64,000 nucleotides of DNA, from contig CAVOIP010000004.1 of NCBI GenBank assembly GCA_963696105.1, positions 62,001 through 126,000 of the forward strand, in the 5' to 3' direction. Positions 1 through 7,210 of this stretch are shown one piece after another. Within the stretch, counting starts at the first letter, position 1. Each line of letters starts with the position of its first letter. The position numbers and the translations under genes are program-made. The notes beneath the pieces are model-generated. The model ran no database searches. It was given only the letters and a program-made list of their open reading frames with translations, and was not told the origin of the DNA. This DNA is from CAVRTM01 sp963696105 (lineage in GTDB: Bacteria; Actinomycetota; Actinomycetes; Actinomycetales; Dermatophilaceae).

Positions 1-170
1 ACGACCTGCGGGAGCTCGGCTACCCCGACGAGGACCCCGACCCCGGGCCGGACGCCGCGGAGGAGCTGTGGCCAGGATTGGCGCCGCCGGTGGCGTACCA
101 AGGGGCGACCGGGGAAGTGCTGCACAGCAAGTGGGTCACCTTCCACGAAGGCCCAGCCCTCCTGCTCTGA
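1..170 (+). CDS. C-terminal end of an unidentified protein (5' partial)
   Basis: An open frame enters from before the window, reads from base 3 and ends at a TGA at 168-170. It gives 55 residues rich in Asp, Glu and Pro, ending in HEGPALLL. I do not recognise the family from this tail. The other two frames across the stretch are Arg/Pro-rich and look like shadows. A 21-bp tandem repeat begins at the stop codon. Because only the tail is present, no function can be given, and it could even be a spurious frame, although its composition fits a real acidic C-terminus. Confidence 0.45.
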   Translation, partial: DLRELGYPDEDPDPGPDAAEELWPGLAPPVAYQGATGEVLHSKWVTFHEGPALLL

Positions 171-231
171 CACGCGGACCGTCAGCTGTGACACGCGGAC
201 CGTCAGCTGTGAGCCGTCGGCCGTCAGTTGT
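169..231. repeat. 21-bp tandem repeat, three copies
   Basis: Copies lie at 169-189, 190-210 and 211-231. The first two are identical and the third differs at several positions. Each contains a GTCAG(C/T)TGTGA core, and a degraded fourth copy trails to about 290. The array starts inside the stop codon of the preceding gene and occupies the 288-base gap before the next start. I see no gene or terminator hairpin in that gap. Confidence 0.75.
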
Positions 232-458
232 GAGCCGCGGCGCGGCCGCGGGCAGTGAGTCGTGGGTCGCGAGCCGTGAGCTGTGAGTCAGGAGCTGTGC
301 GCCGTGAACGCGTCGCTGGTTCTGCAGCGGTGGTCTTGCCGGGGTGTCCTTCGAGTCATTTGGCGCTGGCGCTGGGTCGGTGAGGCTCGGTCGGTGGCGC
401 GCACGTCGTGGCCTTCCCCCATCGGCGGTGTGGGCGAACTCCGCTTAGGCTGGCGGGC

Positions 459-782
459 ATGTTGGTTGCCTTCTCCGTCGCCCCCTCCGGTTCCACCGAC
501 GCCTCGCAGGCGGACGGCTCGGTGAGCGAGGCTGTTGCCGCTGCGGTACGCATCGTGCGCGACTCCGGCCTGCCTCACCGCACGGACTCGATGTTCACGA
601 CGGTCGAGGGTGAGTGGGACGAGTGCATGGACGTGGTCCGGCGCGCCTGCGAGGCGGTCGGGGAATACGGTCCGCGCGTCAGCCTCGTCCTCAAGGCCGA
701 CATCCGGCCGGGTCACACCGGCGAGCTGACCGGGAAGCTCGACCGCCTTGAGCAGGTCATCGCCCGCGACACCGGTGCCTGA
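459..782 (+). CDS. MTH1187/YkoF-type thiamine-binding protein
   Basis: This 107-residue protein matches the MTH1187 family (thiamine-binding, ferredoxin-like fold, about 100 residues). It opens with an MLVAFSVAP strand and has the mid-protein segment GLPHRTDSMFTTVEGEWDE, typical of the ligand pocket region. It is a small cytosolic protein thought to bind thiamine or hydroxymethylpyrimidine-type ligands. The open frame extends upstream to 408, but I chose ATG 459 because the homologous strand starts there. A TAGGCT -10 box at 446-451 ends 7 nt before it, which suggests a leaderless message. It appears to stand alone, with no thiamine synthesis gene nearby. The family call is firm. The ligand is known only from the family. 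Confidence 0.85.
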   Translation: MLVAFSVAPSGSTDASQADGSVSEAVAAAVRIVRDSGLPHRTDSMFTTVEGEWDECMDVVRRACEAVGEYGPRVSLVLKADIRPGHTGELTGKLDRLEQVIARDTGA

Positions 783-1039
783 GTGCGGCTCCCAGTCATG
801 GGCCGCCAGCTCTCCCGTCCCGTCTGGCCGTCGCGCTGTGGTTGGCCGAAGAGCGGAATCCGCTCCTCAGGGGTGAGACGAACGGCCCGGTTCCGCGCGT
901 GAGCCGCCGAGCATGGGTCCGCTTGTCCAGGCCGGCCGGGCAGCCCGACACTCCAGCGTCGTCGGCGAGCTCGGACCGGCCGTATCCCGGGTCAGGAATC
1001 TGGGTTGTCCTCGGTGGTGAGGGCTGCTTCGCTGGCGCC

Positions 1040-1570
1040 GTGACCGATCTTGCAACGCCGCGACTCACTTTGCACGCGATCGACGTCGCCGAGGGCGAAC
1101 GCATCATCGCGCGACGCGCGGGTGCCGAGGATGCCTGGGGCGAGGACTTTCCGTTCGACGGTGACGTCATCGGCGTCACGGCCTTCCTGAGGACTACGGC
1201 CGCTCACGGGGACCAACGGCCCTTTGGGCATTACCGAATCACTCGCGGCGTGGACGGAAAGGCCATTGGCGGAATCGGTTTCAAGGGCAAGCCGGACGCC
1301 GGGTCCGTGGAGGTCGGTTATGTCCTCGCCCCGTCAGCCCGTGGTCACGGCTACGCGGCCGAGGCACTCGTCGCTCTGCTGCGTCTCGCGGCCGAGCACG
1401 GATTGTCTCGGGCCGTCGCGGAGACCGACAGGGACAACGTCGCCTCGCGGAGGACTCTTGCACGCGCCGGGTTCCACCACGTAGCCAGCACCGAGAACAG
1501 CTGCCGGTACGAGGTGCTCCTCGGCGCCACGGGGGATCCAGCCACTGAACCGCCGACCGCGAGCCGCTGA
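1040..1570 (+). CDS. GNAT-family N-acetyltransferase (RimJ/RimL type)
   Basis: The 176-residue product begins with a (T)PRLTLHAI strand typical of RimJ/RimL-like acetyltransferases. It carries the acetyl-CoA loop as VEVGYVLAPSARGHGYAAEAL (GY-V-x4-RGxGYAxEA), followed by a C-terminal NVASRRTLARAGF helix-turn that is standard in the group. It would transfer acetyl from acetyl-CoA to an amine, but the substrate cannot be read from sequence. The frame stays open upstream to 842. GTG 1040 is preferred because the residues before it are low-complexity and outside the domain. The purine-rich GGTGAGG upstream lies too far for an ideal ribosome site. The gene is monocistronic between a thiamine-binding protein and a MarR regulator, and 257 bases separate it from the former. 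Confidence 0.8.
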   Translation: MTDLATPRLTLHAIDVAEGERIIARRAGAEDAWGEDFPFDGDVIGVTAFLRTTAAHGDQRPFGHYRITRGVDGKAIGGIGFKGKPDAGSVEVGYVLAPSARGHGYAAEALVALLRLAAEHGLSRAVAETDRDNVASRRTLARAGFHHVASTENSCRYEVLLGATGDPATEPPTASR

Positions 1571-1664
1571 GCGCGGCGGGAGGCGGCTGAGCCGGGGACC
1601 CGGCGTGCCGACGTCGTACCGACGGTTGGACGGGCGGGTTCGCCGACAGGAGAGCGTCGCTAGC

Positions 1665-2225
1665 GTGTCGGGGGTGTCCTTCTCCGTCCCGTTGCCGTTC
1701 GACCCGATCCGCCGCGCCGCCGAGCTGTGGCGCGCGCGCTGGGGCCCGCGGTCGCAGTTCCTCGCGATGGCGTCGGCGACCTCCGTCATGCGCGTCCAGC
1801 AGCTGCTGCTGGCGAGGTTCGACACGACGGTCGGCCGCCACGGCCTGACCTTCGCACGCTACGAGGCGCTGGTGCTGCTGGCCTTCAGCCGCGAGGGGCG
1901 CCTGCCGATGAGCAAGGTCGGCGAGCGGCTCATGGTCCACCCCACCAGCGCCACCAACATCATCCAGCGCCTCGCCGCGCAGGGGCTCGTCGATCGCAGC
2001 CCCAACCCGGCCGACGGCCGCGGGACCCTCGCGTCGATCACGCCGTCCGGACGGGAGGTGATGGAGAGCGCCACCCGCGACCTGGTCGAGGGCGGCTTCG
2101 GCCTGGGCGCCCTCGACCCGCAGGAGCTCGAGCAGCTGTTCCGGCTCCTGCGCAAGGTGCGCCTGGACGCCGACGACTTCGACGACGACCTGCCCCAGGA
2201 CCCGCACGACCACGACGTCGCCTAG
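1665..2225 (+). CDS. MarR-family transcriptional regulator
   Basis: This 186-residue regulator has the MarR winged helix. A helical N-terminus (RRAAELWRARWGP) leads to the recognition helix SKVGERLMVHPTSATNIIQRL, then the wing (DGRGTLASITPSGREV), then C-terminal dimer helices ending in LFRLLRKVRLDADD. It probably binds DNA as a dimer and responds to a small phenolic or lipid ligand. The start is GTG 1665, preceded by an ACAGGAGAG ribosome site at about 1646-1654. GTG 1674 is possible. The last nine codons read DPHDHDVA-stop and form the first copy of a 27-bp tandem repeat in which CAG has become TAG. Without that base the frame would run to 2417. The acyl-CoA mutase gene follows and may be its target, but that is inference. 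Confidence 0.88.
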   Translation: MSGVSFSVPLPFDPIRRAAELWRARWGPRSQFLAMASATSVMRVQQLLLARFDTTVGRHGLTFARYEALVLLAFSREGRLPMSKVGERLMVHPTSATNIIQRLAAQGLVDRSPNPADGRGTLASITPSGREVMESATRDLVEGGFGLGALDPQELEQLFRLLRKVRLDADDFDDDLPQDPHDHDVA

Positions 2226-2279
2226 GACCCGCACGACCACGACGTCGCCCAGGACCCGCAGGACCACGACGGCGCCCAG
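2199..2279 (+). repeat. 27-bp in-frame tandem repeat spanning the marR stop codon
   Basis: Three copies occupy 2199-2225, 2226-2252 and 2253-2279. Each encodes a nine-residue acidic, histidine-rich unit of the form DPHDHDVAQ. Copy 1 ends in TAG, and copies 2 and 3 end in CAG at the same position. Beyond copy 3 the same frame stays open, with weaker echoes of the unit, to a TAG at 2415-2417. The length is a multiple of three, so copy-number change would not shift the frame. Confidence 0.85.
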
Positions 2280-2439
2280 GGCCCTGCCGAGCACGTCGCC
2301 CCGGACCCTGCCGACGACGAAGCGGCGACCTCCGCCAGGTCCGTTCCCACCCCGGGTCCGGCGACGCCGATGTCCGCAGCGGCTGGGCCGGCCGTGCCGG
2401 GTCGTGACATCTACTAGGACGTCCAAGTACCTTGGTGGC

Positions 2440-4215
2440 ATGACCACCGCCCCGCAGGACCCCCGCACGGCACCTCCCACGCCCCCGGGCGCACCCGCCG
2501 GCGGCCGGTCCCGTTGGCAGCAGCGGTACGACGCCGCGCAGGCGCGCGGCCTGGTCCGCGAGGCGGACTTCACCACCCTCTCGGGCTCGACGGTGCAGCC
2601 GGTCTACGGGCCGGACCCGGAGGCGGAGGCGGCCGACGAGCGAATGGGCCGGATCGGATGGCCGGGGGAGTACCCGTTCACCCGCGGCCTGCATGCCACC
2701 GGCTACCGCGGTCGGGCCTGGACGATCCGACAGTTCGCCGGGTTCGGCAACGCCGAGCAGACCAACGAGCGCTACAAGATGATCCTCGCCCGTGGAGGTG
2801 GCGGCCTCAGCGTCGCGTTCGACATGCCCACGCTGATGGGCCGCGACTCCGACGAGGCGCTCAGCCTCGGCGAGGTCGGCCACTGCGGCGTGGCCATCGA
2901 CTCGGCCGCCGACATGGAGACGCTGTTCCGGGACATCCCCCTCGGCGACGTCACGACGTCGATGACGATCAGCGGGCCCGCCGTGCCGGTCTTCTGCATG
3001 TACCTCGTGGCGGCCGAGCGCCAGGGCGTCGACATCGGCGTCCTCAACGGCACGCTGCAGACCGACATCTTCAAGGAGTACATCGCCCAGAAGGAGTGGC
3101 TGTTCGAGCCGGGTCCGCACCTGCGCCTGATCGGCGACCTGATGGAGTACTGCGCCGAGAAGATTCCCGCCTACAAGCCGCTCTCGGTCTCCGGCTACCA
3201 CATCCGCGAGGCCGGCTCGACGGCCGCGCAGGAGCTGGCCTTCACCCTCGCCGACGGCTTCGGCTACGTCGAGCTGGGGCTCTCCCGCGGCCTCGACGTC
3301 GACGTCTTCGCCCCCGGCCTGTCCTTCTTCTTCGACAGCCACCTCGACTTCTTCGAGGAGATCGCCAAGTTCCGCGCCGCGCGGCGCATCTGGGCCCGCT
3401 GGATGCGCGACGTGTACGGCGCCCGGACCGACAAGGCGCAGTGGCTGCGGTTCCACACCCAGACCGCAGGCGTGTCGCTGACCGCCCAGCAGCCGCTGAA
3501 CAACGTGGTGCGCACCGCGGTCGAAGCCCTCGCGGCTGTCCTGGGCGGGACGAACTCGTTGCACACCAACGCTCTTGACGAGACCCTGGCGCTGCCGACC
3601 GAGCAGTCCGCCGAGGTCGCGCTGCGCACGCAGCAGGTGATCATGGAGGAGACCGGTGTCGTCAACGTCGCCGACCCGCTCGGCGGCTCCTGGTACGTCG
3701 AGGCGTTGACCGACGCCATCGAGGCCGAGGCCGAGGCGATCTTCGACAAGATCCGCGAGATGGGCGAGCTCGGCCGGACCGTGGCCCCCGGATCCGACCG
3801 GATCGAGCACGAGGTCGGCCCGATGACCTCCGGGATCCTGCGCGGCATCGAGGACGGCTGGTTCATGTCCGAGATCGCGAACGCGGCCTTCGACTACCAG
3901 ATCGCGCTGGAGAAGGGCGAGAAGAAGGTCGTCGGCGTCAACTGCCACACCGAGTCGGTCAGCCACGAGCTGGAGATCCTGCGGGTCAGCCACGAGGTCG
4001 AGCGCGAGCAGGTCGCCGCCCTCGGGGCGCGCAAGGGCGCCCGTGACGACGCGGCCGTGACCGCCGCTCTGGCGCGCATGGTCGAGGTCGCCGGTACGTC
4101 GGAGAACATGCTCCCCGCCATGCTGGAGGCCGTCCGTGTCGAGGCCACGCTCGGGGAGATCTGCAACGCGCTGCGCGACCTGTGGGGCGTCTACCGGGAG
4201 CCGGCGCGCTTCTGA
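2440..4215 (+). CDS. icmA: Acyl-CoA mutase large subunit, isobutyryl-CoA mutase type
   Basis: The 591-residue protein is a coenzyme-B12 acyl-CoA mutase catalytic subunit with a complete TIM barrel (YPFTRGLHATGYRGR, TIRQFAGFGNAEQ, the SGYHIREAG cobalamin-side histidine near 254). It has no C-terminal DxHxxG cobalamin domain. It must therefore pair with a small B12 subunit, which is not in this window. Specificity residues are informative. Methylmalonyl-CoA mutase uses Tyr89/Arg207, while isobutyryl-CoA mutase uses Phe80/Gln198. Here the equivalents are Phe99 and Gln217, with the same 118-residue spacing. The enzyme should interconvert isobutyryl-CoA and n-butyryl-CoA, linking valine breakdown and fatty acids. 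ATG 2440 is chosen over GTG 2404 because TACCTT at 2428-2433 gives a leaderless start. The N-terminal 22 residues are Pro/Thr-rich. Confidence 0.85.
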   Translation: MTTAPQDPRTAPPTPPGAPAGGRSRWQQRYDAAQARGLVREADFTTLSGSTVQPVYGPDPEAEAADERMGRIGWPGEYPFTRGLHATGYRGRAWTIRQFAGFGNAEQTNERYKMILARGGGGLSVAFDMPTLMGRDSDEALSLGEVGHCGVAIDSAADMETLFRDIPLGDVTTSMTISGPAVPVFCMYLVAAERQGVDIGVLNGTLQTDIFKEYIAQKEWLFEPGPHLRLIGDLMEYCAEKIPAYKPLSVSGYHIREAGSTAAQELAFTLADGFGYVELGLSRGLDVDVFAPGLSFFFDSHLDFFEEIAKFRAARRIWARWMRDVYGARTDKAQWLRFHTQTAGVSLTAQQPLNNVVRTAVEALAAVLGGTNSLHTNALDETLALPTEQSAEVALRTQQVIMEETGVVNVADPLGGSWYVEALTDAIEAEAEAIFDKIREMGELGRTVAPGSDRIEHEVGPMTSGILRGIEDGWFMSEIANAAFDYQIALEKGEKKVVGVNCHTESVSHELEILRVSHEVEREQVAALGARKGARDDAAVTAALARMVEVAGTSENMLPAMLEAVRVEATLGEICNALRDLWGVYREPARF

Positions 4216-4221
4216 GCCGGA

Positions 4222-4329
4222 GGGGCGTCGCCGGAGCGGGTGGTCGGAAGGGCGCCGCCGCAGCGGGTGGTCGGAGCCGGGTCGCTGGAGCGGGTGGTCT
4301 GAAGGGCGTCGTCGGAGCGGGTGGTCGGA
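4222..4329. repeat. 27-bp tandem repeat, four copies, downstream of the mutase gene
   Basis: The core GCGGGTGGTCGGA recurs at 4236, 4263, 4290 (one change) and 4317, an exact 27-bp period. A degraded fifth unit follows to about 4356. It begins six bases after the mutase stop codon and fills most of the 297-base gap before the next gene. The unit is unrelated in sequence to the 27-bp repeat at 2199-2279. No hairpin with a T tract is visible. Confidence 0.8.
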
Positions 4330-4420
4330 GCCGGGGCGTCGGAACCGGCCCGTCGGAACAGGGTCCCGGCCACGCCGACCGGCGTCCCCGACGGCGGACG
4401 TCCCCGCGCCCCGGAACGAT

Positions 4421-4451
4421 TTGTCCCGGGCCCCGGGAGTGCGCTTACAGT
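4421..4451 (+). promoter_or_regulatory. Candidate promoter for the membrane protein/lipoprotein pair
   Basis: TTGTCC at 4421-4426 and TTACAG at 4445-4450 are separated by 18 bases. They are the best sigma-70-like pair in the gap upstream of the GTG at 4513. A purine-rich GTGAGGA lies close before that start. The call rests on spacing and partial match only. Confidence 0.3.
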
Positions 4452-4512
4452 GGACGGGAGGCGGCCGAGGGACCCCTCATGACCCGACAGACCGAGCGTG
4501 AGGACCTGAGCC

Positions 4513-5253
4513 GTGCCCGCAACCGCACGACGCGTGTCGCTGGTCGCTGCCCTCCTCGCGGCGGTTCTCGGCCTGGTCCTGCTGGTCCTCGGCGTCTGGG
4601 CCGCCATCGGCCTCGGCCCCTCGGGCCGCGCCGAGTTCAGCAGCAGTCGGCAGACCCCCGGCATCCTCCTCGTCGGCTCCCCGGTCCTCGCCCGCGTCGA
4701 CGGGCCCGTCGAGGTCAGCGTCAGCCGGGTCGACGGAGGTGCGGTCTGGCTGGGCCTGGCGCACGACGCCGACGCCCGCGCGGCGGTCGGCAGCAGCCCG
4801 TTCGTGTCGGTCGACCGCGTCCACTACCCCTCCGGTGGCGTCGACACCCACGCCACCGGCACGGGCGCCAGCAACGCCTCGCGACTGCCCGGCGGGGACG
4901 TCTGGGAGCAGACCAGCACCGGCGCGGGTGCCGCGCACCTGGTGGTGCAGCCGAGCGACGTCCCTCAGAGCGTGGTCGCCACCTCCGGTAGCGCCGCCGC
5001 GCTCGGCCGGGTCCGCACCACCCTCACCTGGCAGCACCAGACCTGGTTCCTCGAGGCGCTCGCCGCCGCCGCGCTCGGCCTGGTGCTCGCTGGGCCCGCC
5101 CTCGCATTCCTCTGGCGCGCCCGTCGACGCCGCGCCACCCGGGAGGTGCGCCACAGCACGTCGCGGGACCAGGTGCCGGTGGGTGAGCGAGCCGGCAGCG
5201 ACCGTGCCGCGACGCCGTCACCCACCCAGCACCGGCAGGCAGGAGAGGCATGA
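4513..5253 (+). CDS. Hypothetical membrane protein with two transmembrane helices
   Basis: The 246-residue product has a hydrophobic helix at about residues 8-34 (SLVAALLAAVLGLVLLVLGV). A roughly 140-residue Ser/Gly/Val-rich extracytoplasmic part follows, then a second helix at about 180-202 and a basic, Arg-rich cytoplasmic tail. I recognise no enzymatic motif. The topology, inside-out-inside with a beta-rich outer domain, is common among uncharacterised actinobacterial envelope proteins. The start is GTG 4513. It overlaps the following lipoprotein gene by 4 bases (ATGA), so the two are translationally coupled and probably act together at the cell surface. The tail after about residue 203 is low-complexity and poorly constrained. 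Confidence 0.75.
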   Translation: MPATARRVSLVAALLAAVLGLVLLVLGVWAAIGLGPSGRAEFSSSRQTPGILLVGSPVLARVDGPVEVSVSRVDGGAVWLGLAHDADARAAVGSSPFVSVDRVHYPSGGVDTHATGTGASNASRLPGGDVWEQTSTGAGAAHLVVQPSDVPQSVVATSGSAAALGRVRTTLTWQHQTWFLEALAAAALGLVLAGPALAFLWRARRRRATREVRHSTSRDQVPVGERAGSDRAATPSPTQHRQAGEA

Positions 5254-6251
5254 GCCGCTCGTTGCGCCTGGTCGCCCTCACGGCGAGCGCCGCCGTTGCG
5301 CTCGGCGGCTGCGCCGCAGCCGGGCCCGTCGTCGGCCTGCACGACGCCCCCGCCGCGGTGACCACCGTCGCGCCCCTGAGCCCCTCGCACGCCCGCGACA
5401 TCGTCAGCCGCGCCTTCACCGCGGCCTCGCAGGCCGGCAGCACCACCGGCGCCGCGGCCGACAAGGCACGCGCGACCGCCTACACCGGGCCGGCGCTCAC
5501 CGCCGCCGCCGCGCGGTCCCGCCTCGACTCCGTGCAGCCGGGCCTGGGCGCCAGCTCGCCGGCGCTGTCGCCCTCGCAGCCCGGGCTGCTCGCCCTGTCG
5601 CGGGGGTTCGGCTGGCCGCGGGCGATGGTGGCCCAGACGGTGCCGTCGGGTGGCAGCCTCCCGGTGCTGCACCTGCTCACCTCCCCCGATGCGGTGACGC
5701 CGTACCGCATCAGCGCGTCGGCCACCATGCTGCCGAACTCGACCGTGCGGCGGTTCGACCCGCTCCCGCAGGGGTCGCGGCTGCTCACCGACGGCACCGG
5801 CCTGGCGGTCGCGCCGACGGCGCTCGTCACCCAGTACGCCGGGTCGCTGTCCTTCCCCGCAGGGACCGTGGCCGACCCCGCGTTCACGGCCGACCCGTTC
5901 GCCGGACAGGTCCGCCAGAGCGCCACCACGCAGGCCGCGTCGGTGGCGGTGCAGTCCGGGTTCACCCAGCGCCACGAGGTCGTGCCGGGCAGCACCTACG
6001 CGGTGGCGCAGGCAGCCGGCGGGGCCCTCGTCTTCTCCGTGCTCAAGCGCACCGACACGTTCACGGTCAAGAAGGGTCAGAGTCTCACCGCGCCGAAGGA
6101 GTTCACCGCGCTCGTCCCCGGCCGCAAGCGGATCACGTCCAGGGCGACCATGACCACGCTGGAGTTCGTCGTGTTCGGGGTGCCGGCGAACAGTGGTGAC
6201 GCGACGCTGGTGGCCGCCTCCGAGCAGCTCGTCTCCGCGGCAGGGTCCTGA
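5250..6251 (+). CDS. Hypothetical secreted lipoprotein
   Basis: The 333-residue protein starts with a short positive n-region (MSRSLR), a hydrophobic core and a lipobox LGGC at residues 18-21, so Cys21 should be lipidated after signal peptidase II cleavage. The mature part has no cysteine-rich or catalytic motif that I recognise. It is Ala/Thr/Ser-rich with beta-strand periodicity toward the C-terminus (FVVFGVPANSGDATLVAASEQLV). Its ATG overlaps the stop of the upstream two-helix membrane protein, indicating coupled translation and a shared envelope role. The family resembles uncharacterised actinobacterial lipoproteins. The substrate or partner is unknown. Confidence 0.78.
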   Translation: MSRSLRLVALTASAAVALGGCAAAGPVVGLHDAPAAVTTVAPLSPSHARDIVSRAFTAASQAGSTTGAAADKARATAYTGPALTAAAARSRLDSVQPGLGASSPALSPSQPGLLALSRGFGWPRAMVAQTVPSGGSLPVLHLLTSPDAVTPYRISASATMLPNSTVRRFDPLPQGSRLLTDGTGLAVAPTALVTQYAGSLSFPAGTVADPAFTADPFAGQVRQSATTQAASVAVQSGFTQRHEVVPGSTYAVAQAAGGALVFSVLKRTDTFTVKKGQSLTAPKEFTALVPGRKRITSRATMTTLEFVVFGVPANSGDATLVAASEQLVSAAGS

Positions 6252-6285
6252 CCCGCGCGCTTGCTCCGTCGTAGAGAATGGACCC

Positions 6286-7203
6286 ATGACACAGCAGCCG
6301 ATCAGCGCGGCCTTCCTCCGTGGAGCCGTCGACCTGTCCTCGCTCGGACGCCCAGCGGCCGCGCCGTCCGCCGCCGGTGCAGCCGACCCGATCGTCACGC
6401 AGGGGACGGACGCCAACTTCAACGACATCGTCAGCGCGAGCATGAGCGTGCCGTCGGTCGTGGTGCTCTGGTCACAGGGGCTGCCGGCATCCGGGGAGTT
6501 CGTGGACGTCGTCACCGACGTGGCCCGCACGTACGAGGGACGCTTCCAGGTCGTGTCGGTCGACGTCGACGCCAACCCCGGACTGCTGCAGGCCTTCCAG
6601 GTCCAGTCCGTGCCGGTGACGCTCGGCCTCATCCAGGGGCAGCCGGTGCCGCTGTTCGCCGGCGTGCAGTCGGCCGAGCACGTCCGGGCCTACGTCGACG
6701 AGCTGCTCAAGCTGGCCGTGCAGCACGGCGTCACCGGCCGGGTCGACGTCGGTGCGCCGCAGGAAGGGGGCGTCGAGGAGGAGCAGCCGCTGCCGCCGCT
6801 GCACCAGCAGGCCTTCGAGGCGATCGAGCGCGACGACCTCGACGGCGCTGTCGCGGCCTACCAGCAGGCCCTGAAGGAGAACCCCTCTGATGCCGAGGCG
6901 TCGCTGGGCCTGGCCCAGGTCAAGCTGATGCAGCGGACCGCCGACGCCGACCTGGCTGCCGCTCGGGCAGCCGCGGCCGCCGACCCCACCGACGTCCCGG
7001 CCCAGACCCTGGTCGCCGACCTGGACCTGCTCGGCGGCCACGTCGAGGACGCCTTCAGCCGCCTGGTCGAGACCGTGCGCAACACCAGCGGTGACGAGCG
7101 CAACGCCGCCCGTGAGCACCTGCTGGAGCTGTTCCAGGTCATCGGTGCCGGCGACGAGCGCGTCGTCCGCGCGCGCCGCGCCCTGACCAGCGCCCTCTTC
7201 TGA
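6286..7203 (+). CDS. CnoX/YbbN-like thioredoxin-fold TPR protein lacking the CxxC pair
   Basis: This 305-residue cytosolic protein has a thioredoxin-like domain at about residues 45-145 (FNDIVSAS, VVVLWSQGLPASGEF, VDVDANPGLLQAFQVQSVPVTLGL with the cis-proline loop). Tetratricopeptide-like helices at about 170-300 follow (AFEAIERDDLDGAVAAYQQAL). Where thioredoxin has WCGPC, this protein has WSQGLPAS, so it cannot do dithiol chemistry. The arrangement matches the E. coli co-chaperedoxin CnoX/YbbN family, which holds unfolded proteins. The open frame begins at 6193. ATG 6286 is preferred because a GAGAAT box ends 6 nt before it and the upstream residues are not conserved-looking. It sits 7 bases before the first esterase gene and may be cotranscribed with it. 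Confidence 0.82.
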   Translation: MTQQPISAAFLRGAVDLSSLGRPAAAPSAAGAADPIVTQGTDANFNDIVSASMSVPSVVVLWSQGLPASGEFVDVVTDVARTYEGRFQVVSVDVDANPGLLQAFQVQSVPVTLGLIQGQPVPLFAGVQSAEHVRAYVDELLKLAVQHGVTGRVDVGAPQEGGVEEEQPLPPLHQQAFEAIERDDLDGAVAAYQQALKENPSDAEASLGLAQVKLMQRTADADLAAARAAAAADPTDVPAQTLVADLDLLGGHVEDAFSRLVETVRNTSGDERNAAREHLLELFQVIGAGDERVVRARRALTSALF

Positions 7204-7210
7204 ACCGGCC

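Noticed and set aside
2038..3993. Long minus-strand open frame of 651 codons opposite the mutase gene
   Set aside because: It is antisense to a clearly conserved mutase, is Leu/Gly/Arg/Asp-rich, contains no family motif and mirrors the codon bias of the plus strand. It is typical shadow sequence of GC-rich DNA.
4136..4501. ORF with repeated GRRRSGWSE units
   Set aside because: It is a translation of the 27-bp repeat. It overlaps the mutase end in another frame and has no ribosome site or homologue. I kept the repeat as a DNA feature only.
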